Assembly: GCA_910591455.2 (NCBI GenBank)
Contig: OU342809.1
Location: 14,919,519 to 14,983,518 of the forward strand
Direction: 5' to 3'
Length of the DNA stretch: 64,000 nucleotides
Source of the DNA: Pholis gunnellus
Taxonomy: Eukaryota > Chordata > Actinopteri > Perciformes > Pholidae
The notes below the pieces were generated by a model. That model made no database searches. It had not been told where the DNA came from and saw nothing but the letters and a program-made list of their open reading frames with translations. Shown one piece after another: positions 57,895-64,000 of the stretch (position 1 is its first letter; the number at the start of each line of letters is the position of its first letter). The translations under genes and the position numbers were made by a program.

Positions 57895-58344
57895 TATAAG
57901 AGCACACACTGTGCGTACTGTACCACACAGAGACAAGACACGGAAGGTGTGAAGGGAAGAAAAGGAAGTGAAGCAGAGAGAAAGACAAGTGAAAGGATAA
58001 TGGGGGTGAAAGGAGATACTGTACGACTGTGTTGAGTTGATTTTCCTGAATGGCAGAAATATGCTTTTTCAAACACCGAACTAACCAACAGTCCAGGCCA
58101 TGAGGAGACAGATGTGTCCGGTGAATTCAAGTAACGTCACACACACACTCTGGGAGGGAGTTTGTATTTCCATACCAATGTCATTTTCTTGCCAGTCATG
58201 AGGCTAATTGTGTGCACCGTCAGCTGGACATGACAGAGAGTTCAGGCAGAAGAGGTGTAAGAGATGTGTGTCTGTCTACTACACTGGCCTCTCACACTAG
58301 TTAAAACGTAACTATGAAAGCATTAAGAGCGCTGCAGCTGACGG

Positions 58345-58445
58345 TAATTCTGATCATTGATTAATTTTCTCGATTAAATGTTCTCATCTAAAAAATGTGA
58401 AGAGTCCAAGGTCACGTCTTCAAATGTCTTGTTTTGTACAAAGTG
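58345..58445. mobile_element. Fragment of a common teleost interspersed repeat
   Basis: The order gattaattttctcgattaa, aaaaatgtgaagagtccaag, gtcacgtcttcaaatgtctt, gttttgtac matches a dispersed fish repeat I recall, in which a gattaatcgattaat zone is followed by a tcctcaaatgtcttgttttg stretch. Internal deletions relative to that memory suggest an old, partial copy. No coding capacity. Confidence 0.5.
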
Positions 58446-59058
58446 CTGAGGTTTCATCAAAAACACATTTTCACCTTATGGCAATAAAACAACAATTCTA
58501 CCACAGTACAGAACAACATAATAAAATGGCGAGGATGGTAGAAACTCTATTTTTATTTTTTTTAAACAGCTGTAAATTGGTAAAGTGTCTGATTTCTTTT
58601 TTTTGGGGGGGCAGAAGGTGTGCTGTAGACGGCGTATTTCTCTGTGGTCCAGAACTTGGTCTTTATTCCTTCCCAAACACTCGTCCTTGTATCGCCTCAT
58701 ACAGCCATGAGCAAAGCTCAAAAACGACAGTTTTCCTTCTACAATGAGTCTATAAACATTTTGAGAGTAAGGTGTGAAAAAGGTTGTGAAAGTGTTTATC
58801 TCGCACCTCAACATGCATAACGAAGTACAGCTCCGGTCCAATCAACCCCAGTGTTCCTATAGCCCAGGCTGATACAACCTGTACAAACCAGACAAGGCAC
58901 GGTCTAATGTCACAGTTTGTGCTCAAGTGCTGTGCTAAAACCTAGAGCGCAGTGTAAAGTTGTGCGAAGGAAAACACCGACTCTGGTCCATTAGTTGTGT
59001 TGGAAGCCGAGGAGGAGGATCGGAGCCCCTCCCTGCGGCTGCTAAAATATTCATCAGA

Positions 59059-59218
59059 CTCCCTGAGAGCATGTCTGCTAATAGTTATACATGGGGCAGG
59101 AGAAAGAAGTGAGAAGGAGGAGGAGAGCAGAGGGGTGGGAGCGAGGCAGGAGGAGGAGAAATTGGGGAGATGAGCGATGCTCCCTGTGTGCATGTCAGCT
59201 AATAGTCAAACATGAAGC
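59059..59218 (+). repeat. Diverged duplication, period 121
   Basis: CTCCCTGAGAGCATGTCTGC (59059 on) is echoed by CTCCCTGTGTGCATGTCAGC (59180 on). Both continue as CTAATAG and ACATG, with about 32 of 39 bases matching. Each copy is followed by a purine-rich AGGAG/GAAA stretch. Confidence 0.7.
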
Positions 59219-59504
59219 GCTAGGAGGGAGGGGAAGGGGAAAAAAACAGGAGAAGAAAGAGAGGGAAGTGAGAAAAGAGGTTGTTTAAATAGTCTGTGGC
59301 TGAAATCACAGGGGATGAACCACGTGAAATGAAAAAGTGCAGGAAGAGAGAGAGACAGAAGGAGGAAGAGAGAGAAAGATTGAGAGGGAGTAATCACTCC
59401 TTTTCCTCCTCCCCTGCCATCACTCGCTCCTCCGAGCTGCATTCCAGATTGATTAAAAGCCCCTCTTGTAATTGTCAGATCTTGTAGGAACCATCTCTGT
59501 GTTT

Positions 59505-59506
<2 letters not shown>

Positions 59507-59570
<64 letters not shown>
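59507..59570 (+). repeat. (GT)32 microsatellite
   Basis: Perfect tract. Confidence 0.95.
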
Positions 59571-59574
<4 letters not shown>

Positions 59575-59806
59575 AGGAAAGGAGGGGGGGGTCATCTGTG
59601 TGAGCCGGGTAGAAGAGAATTTCAATCACGTCAACCAGTGTAACAGTAGTGACTTCAATAGCCACCAGTCGCTACCAAATCAATCAGAACTCCTACTCGA
59701 GCAAAGAAATATTGTTGATGTTGTTTTTTTCTTTACAAGCAGCAGCCCAGGTAGCCGAGCTCTATCTCTGTATCCTGCCGAAAGAAGAAAAACATACATG
59801 TGCATC

Positions 59807-59808
<2 letters not shown>

Positions 59809-59841
<33 letters not shown>
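59809..59841 (+). repeat. (AC)16 microsatellite
   Basis: Perfect tract. Confidence 0.95.
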
Positions 59842-59845
<4 letters not shown>

Positions 59846-60109
59846 GCAGTCATTTCTCCAGTCATTAAAATGAGAAACGGCCGATGGTGTAGGAGCTGTT
59901 GAAATACCATTAAGAAATGGAGACAAATGCAGTGAATCCCAGCCTGCTAAGGCAACCTCACTACAGTAAATCAGACAGTGATGAATATTACTGAGACCAC
60001 GCCGCATGCATATGCACACACAAGTACGCGCATAGACAAAACACATGTGCACACACTCATCCGCATACAAACTGTGCAAACAATCTGCGAGGCACCTTCT
60101 GAAAAGGCT

Positions 60110-60430
60110 CCTTCGGTGGATTAATGAGTAATTATCCTAATTAAATGTTTCCTGATCATCCGTCGTGATATATGGATGATTATTATGTTCAGAGATGATT
60201 AAATGATAGTATAACAGAGCAGTCTGATATCATTTCAAAGAATTAATGAGCGTACGTACAGAGGAATTATGTGGAAATACGGCACAAATTAAAGATTGAA
60301 TTAACTTTGATTTAATCAATTTCGGGACTAATTGTGAGCCGCAGCAATACCATTTTTTTTGCGATTTAATCACAGGTGGAGAGGCATGCTCTGTTCAGTT
60401 ATTGTTCAAGGCATAACACTGAAAGAGGAA
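60110..60430. promoter_or_regulatory. Strong enhancer-like, homeodomain-dense block
   Basis: About 300 repeat-free bases carry a high density of ATTA/TAAT cores: cctaattaaatg, gatgattaaatgatag, gaattaatgagcg, aaattaaagattgaatta, ggactaattgtg, gcgatttaatcacagg. CTTTGAT (a TCF/LEF core) overlaps a perfect TTGATT-T-AATCAA palindrome at 60307-60319. The texture is that of vertebrate developmental enhancers. Conservation is untested. Confidence 0.35.
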
Positions 60431-60568
60431 GTTCAACACGTGAAAAAATGCAATCACGGGCATCCTGTGCAAACATAGCATCACCCCCCAAAGCAGACTG
60501 TACTACAATATGTAGTGTTAGATGAAGGTACTTATTTCACTTTTTCTCACTGAGAAGATGAGCTCGTA

Positions 60569-60602
60569 AACCTTTTTCATTTTATCGACCTCGAAAAAGG
60601 TT
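60569..60602. repeat. 9-bp inverted repeat
   Basis: AACCTTTTT (60569-60577) and AAAAAGGTT (60594-60602) are separated by 16 bases. Partly low complexity. Confidence 0.75.
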
Positions 60603-60824
60603 CCATGCAATAAAACAACTTCTCTTTTGATCCTTTGAAGACATATCTGCTCTTATGACCAGTTGATTGTGTTACTTAGTCTAATGTAAACCAATAAACG
60701 AGGCTAACCTTGTGAGCAGGGTCGATGCTTATTTAAAAGCTCATTGATTAACAGTTGTGATTATTGATCATGCCATGTGGCCCAGACAGGATTGACGGAT
60801 CTGATAGGTCAGGGTCCAGATTCA

Positions 60825-60924
60825 CACAGACAGACAGACAGACAGACGGACAGAGAGGACAGGGTTGGCAGGCAGAGAATCTGATATAGATAGATAGATA
60901 CACACACACACACACACACACACA
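60825..60924 (+). repeat. (ACAG), (GATA) and (CA) compound cluster
   Basis: ACAG units at 60825-60850, GATA units at about 60887-60901, then (CA) to 60924. Confidence 0.95.
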
Positions 60925-61286
60925 GATACAGTTCCTCTTCATAATTCTGTACTGACTTGAAGAGATTACTCGGAGTATCAACTTATTATCTGCACAGTAC
61001 TTGAACCACTTCAATATTTTTGCCCTAACCCCTATCTCCCGCTCCACCGCCTGATTCACTTCTCAATACAGTTCACGGTGCAGAGCCGAGTAGTTGCATG
61101 TGAAGGAGATAGTAAGCAGTAATATTCAATTATTGTATGCACGGCGTCCCCGTCCCGCCCTAAATTGATTTCTTACAGAACGGGAGGCATCGCTCAGCAC
61201 TGACACACAGCCATGTTTCCCCCATCTACCACATCCCACGCAAATTACTCCTCCATCTGCTCTCCCTCACCGCATCGCGCATTTAC

Positions 61287-61347
61287 CCCTCTCCTCTCCT
61301 CCCTTCTCTCCTCTCCTCCCTTCTCTCCTCTCCTCTCCTCTCCTCTG
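61287..61347 (+). repeat. (CTCCT) minisatellite
   Basis: Ten or more CTCCT/CCCTTCT units. Entirely pyrimidine, so H-DNA-prone. Confidence 0.9.
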
Positions 61348-62106
61348 TCATCATCTCCTCGTCTTCCCCTCTCCTCTCGCCGTCAGGCTGCACAGCTATC
61401 GGCAGTTGGCATTGGGCCCCGGCTCCCATACAGGACGTTTAATCTGTCTTTAATCTCTTTGCAACGTAATGGGAAATGGTTTTGTGTTTTACTATTTGAT
61501 TGAAGCTGCGAGCCCGCCCCTCACCACCGTGGGACTGAGTGTTTAGGAGTGGGAGGTGTTTTCAATTTTGCCCTTGCCTCAAATTGTCTTTTATCAAAGA
61601 ATTCATATCAGTAATATGATTCTACATATTAACCAGGCTGTTTGTAAGTGGCCTAATAGGAACGAGTGGAGAGAGACAGATAGAGCCAGAGAGGAAAATG
61701 AAAACTGGCTTCCACGAAAAAAAAAAGGAAAAGGGAATTAGACTGAATTAAAAGGCTGCTGAAAATATCCACATTTTTCATTTGCAATATTCCAGAGGAG
61801 CCCAAAGAAAGGGCTGATTAATACTTGGACTGTGGCTCATCTGTAAAAAAAAGAGAGACCTGAAGCTCGGCACGTAAGAGTTGTGAAACTTTTCTCCTGT
61901 CAGGTTATGCCATCATCATAAAGACCTTAACAGTTGTACCTTAATAAAGCCACAGAGAGGGAGCAGGTCTAATCAATACTTCATATAGTGGGGATTATTG
62001 TTTGTTCAGACTCAACATAGATTCAAAACATCTAGGCTCGATACTCATGTAAAGCTAGAATTGATTTGTTCATAAAAGCAGTGAAATTGTTGATGTCACA
62101 TTTATG

Positions 62107-62120
62107 TTTTTTTTTTTTTT
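62107..62120 (+). repeat. T14 tract followed by CCAG
   Basis: Acceptor-like shape (T14 then CCAG), but all downstream frames look non-coding. Confidence 0.85.
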
Positions 62121-62264
62121 CCAGCATCACATTTTTTATTCAAACCCATATTGTCACTTTAACAAAGAACAGGCCTGCAGTTAACGATGAATGGCATTTA
62201 CAGTCTCTGATGGTTAAAATTAACACAAATACAAACATACAAACACAAACACACATAAAGGTAT

Positions 62265-62265
<1 letters not shown>

Positions 62266-62304
<39 letters not shown>
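62266..62304 (+). repeat. (CA)19 microsatellite
   Basis: Perfect tract, preceded by ACAAACA-type degenerate repeats. Confidence 0.95.
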
Positions 62305-62306
<2 letters not shown>

Positions 62307-62739
62307 CCTCCTCTCTCCTATTCTAATTAAAGGGACCTCTCTGCCCTGGGTGTGTGTGTGATATTGACACTTAGCTCCGTACAATAAACTTTATTGGCAA
62401 GCCCTGCTTGATTACAGCACTAAACTAGAATAACAAGGAATATGGGAGGAGGGGACGTGGATTATATACTAAACAGACATTAGCAGGCTCCGTTCTAAAT
62501 ATCTGCTGCATTTTAATAGCGAGCCCTGGCCCCTGAAAGGCCTCTGTCTCTGAAGAAAGCCTGTGTGTGGACACCAGCAGTGGGATGAAGCTGAAATATA
62601 CTGTGCACAAATAAAAAATGACATGGATGAATTATAGTAAAGGTAGAAAAATAGAAAGAGTGGAGATATATATTGTAGGATGGAGGAAGGGAAAGAGGGA
62701 TAGATTTCCCGTCATTAATGATCTATGGAAAATCCTCTG

Positions 62740-62960
62740 TCTATTTTCAGATATACTGTTAATGGCTGCTCGCTGCCATTAAAATCGTTGCCGTCCTGAA
62801 CTCAGCTATTCACATATTGGCTGCTGCTTCATCTAATATTCATCTACTGGAGGTCAATGGCAGTGGTGGCATGCTTAATTTGTAAACACAAATTAGAATA
62901 AGAGTTTTAAATGAGAATAGTGTTGAGATTCAACAAATTAATGTATCACACCTCAAACGC
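62740..62960. promoter_or_regulatory. Enhancer-like block with TTAATGGC inverted repeat
   Basis: TTAATGGC (62759-62766) and its inverse GCCATTAA (62775-62782) are separated by eight bases. They are followed by ctaatattcatctactgg, gcttaatttgtaaacacaaa and ttaaatgagaatag. The block has no simple repeat and no open frame. It looks like a conserved non-coding element. Confidence 0.3.
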
Positions 62961-64000
62961 CTTCAAGGTCCCCGTCACTTTTGTCACCATTTTTACAAAC
63001 AGTTTAACAAAATAGTGTGTTTTTCTTTGAGTGTTCACTAAAAACAATAAACTATATCCATTGTAACCTACTTCTAAAAGTCTCTATCGATGGAGGTGTG
63101 AGTTTTAGGACTGTATGAAGTTAAAACACACGAGTGGACATGCAGAGAGGAAGAAAGAAGGAGAGTTTGTCTCTCCTCAGCAACCCTGTTGAAAGAGACT
63201 CTGCAATTATTTCCTCAACAATGGCGTCTCAAACAATACCTGGAGGCAAAGTCTTTGCAAAGCCCTCTACTTCCTAGATATTAAATTACCAGCCAAAGTG
63301 CTAAGTCAATTAGGCTTAACCAGCAGGTGAAGCAGAGGGTGTTGTGTTGTTCATTAACTCTCCTTGCACTTACACTTGGTAAACTTGTGTTAAAGCATCA
63401 CAAGGTATCGTGAGAAATTAAATCAAAAGACCCAATAAGCTCTGGGTTCCATTGGCAACCTTACTTCAGTGAGTGGTGCACTGTGCATCAAGTCAACCTC
63501 AATGACCCGAGGCCTCATGCTGAGGTCACCAGCTATTAGATGTATGTAAATCAAAAAAAGTTTAACAGACTGAATTTTTTTTTTTGAAAGATATATGTTT
63601 TTTTTAACAAATGTAGAATCTCAATTCCATAGACTGAGAAAAGCCTGTGATGACAGAGTTGTGACTCAAGAGCGTATGAACCGCAGCCGTCTGTCCCGCA
63701 GCTTCTTCCTTCACTGATCGGCTTGTTCTGCTCAGTCAGTTGAACTACAATGACCCCTACTGGCCCAAGATGGTACTGGGATCAAAGCGCTCCTCAGACA
63801 AAGACCAGTGAGAACTTGTGGCATCTTCAACACAAACAGCATAATCAGGAAGAGATTTTTCTTTGTGTGATATAAACTCTTCCAAACTCCACACCCAAAA
63901 CACATTTTCAAAGTCTTTCTTCATCTTCTTTCAGTCACTTTCAATCAGTCCAAATTCTTCTCCTCCCTCCCCTCACATGCTCCCTTTTTTACCTCTCTCC

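Larger units (their letters stand above)
54060..59500. other. Non-coding stretch rich in microsatellites
   Basis: Between the listed tracts: AT-rich 54060-54400, mixed 54900-55360 and 55450-56000, purine-rich 59090-59400. Frames at 58397-58841 on both strands are open over about 120 codons but lack protein character. Confidence 0.55.
60925..64000. other. Non-coding stretch, window end
   Basis: 61500-62060 and 62960-64000 are AT-rich without repeats beyond short poly-A/T. No gene seen. A near-palindromic GGCCTCA-TGC-TGAGGTC lies near 63512. Confidence 0.55.

Noticed and set aside
1..64000. CRISPR array, bacterial operon, phage or plasmid features
   Set aside because: Simple repeats have no spacer structure. 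Codon-level organisation, repeat content and splice-like signals all indicate vertebrate nuclear DNA.

Overview
The window looks like non-coding DNA from a ray-finned (probably percomorph teleost) fish. Three things point that way. CA/TG microsatellites occur at a very high density, more than forty tracts, several with 30-43 repeats. Long poly-G/poly-C homopolymers are common. At least three stretches resemble interspersed repeat families that I remember from teleost genomes (25996-26536, 30317-30568, 58345-58445). There is no operon-like organisation, no long open reading frame and no rRNA or tRNA that I can recognise. Nearly all longer open frames are the translated shadows of CA/TG, GA/CT or purine/pyrimidine-rich tracts (runs of HTHT, CVCV, SLSL or RERE).

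No complete gene can be supported. The window is best read as an intergenic region or a very large intron (or several). It holds a few possible isolated exons that have splice-site-like borders. The best is a Ser/Thr/Pro-rich open exon at 3630-3876, whose acceptor lies directly after a (TG) tract. Weaker ones are 10962-11066 (with a nested 25-nt microexon option), 43155-43225, 28575-28690 on the minus strand, and a possible non-coding exon at 50781-50892. A CpG-richer patch at 37240-37450 contains a 30-codon ATG frame and could be a promoter or first exon. I could not assign any of these to a known gene.

Layout. 1-3600: plain sequence with simple repeats. 3610-3876: candidate exon. 3900-12250: microsatellites with AT-rich, regulatory-looking stretches at 5100-5480 and 8520-8645. 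12255-12299: a tight cluster of nuclear-receptor half-sites. 12480-25000: mostly microsatellites, with regulatory-looking blocks near 15020-15650, 16660-16830, 18270-18520, 21840-21975 and a tandem duplication at 22118-22177. 25340-32630: the densest simple-repeat stretch plus two old transposon-like copies. 32820-41000: quiet AT-rich DNA, a G34 run, the CpG patch, a 40-bp AT palindrome and a possible dispersed repeat. 41000-54000: microsatellites, a Z-DNA-prone tract, a GA/GTGA satellite with higher-order periodicity and several small palindromes. 54000-64000: the longest CA tract, a G-rich block and two AT-rich segments (60110-60430, 62740-62960) that look most like conserved enhancers.

The genes do not work together here because none is established. 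I found no evidence of a novel genetic system. The most interesting items are structural (perfect inverted repeats, opposed CA/TG arms, G-runs) and putative cis-regulatory clusters. They can be tested by repeat masking, RNA-seq and multi-fish alignment.
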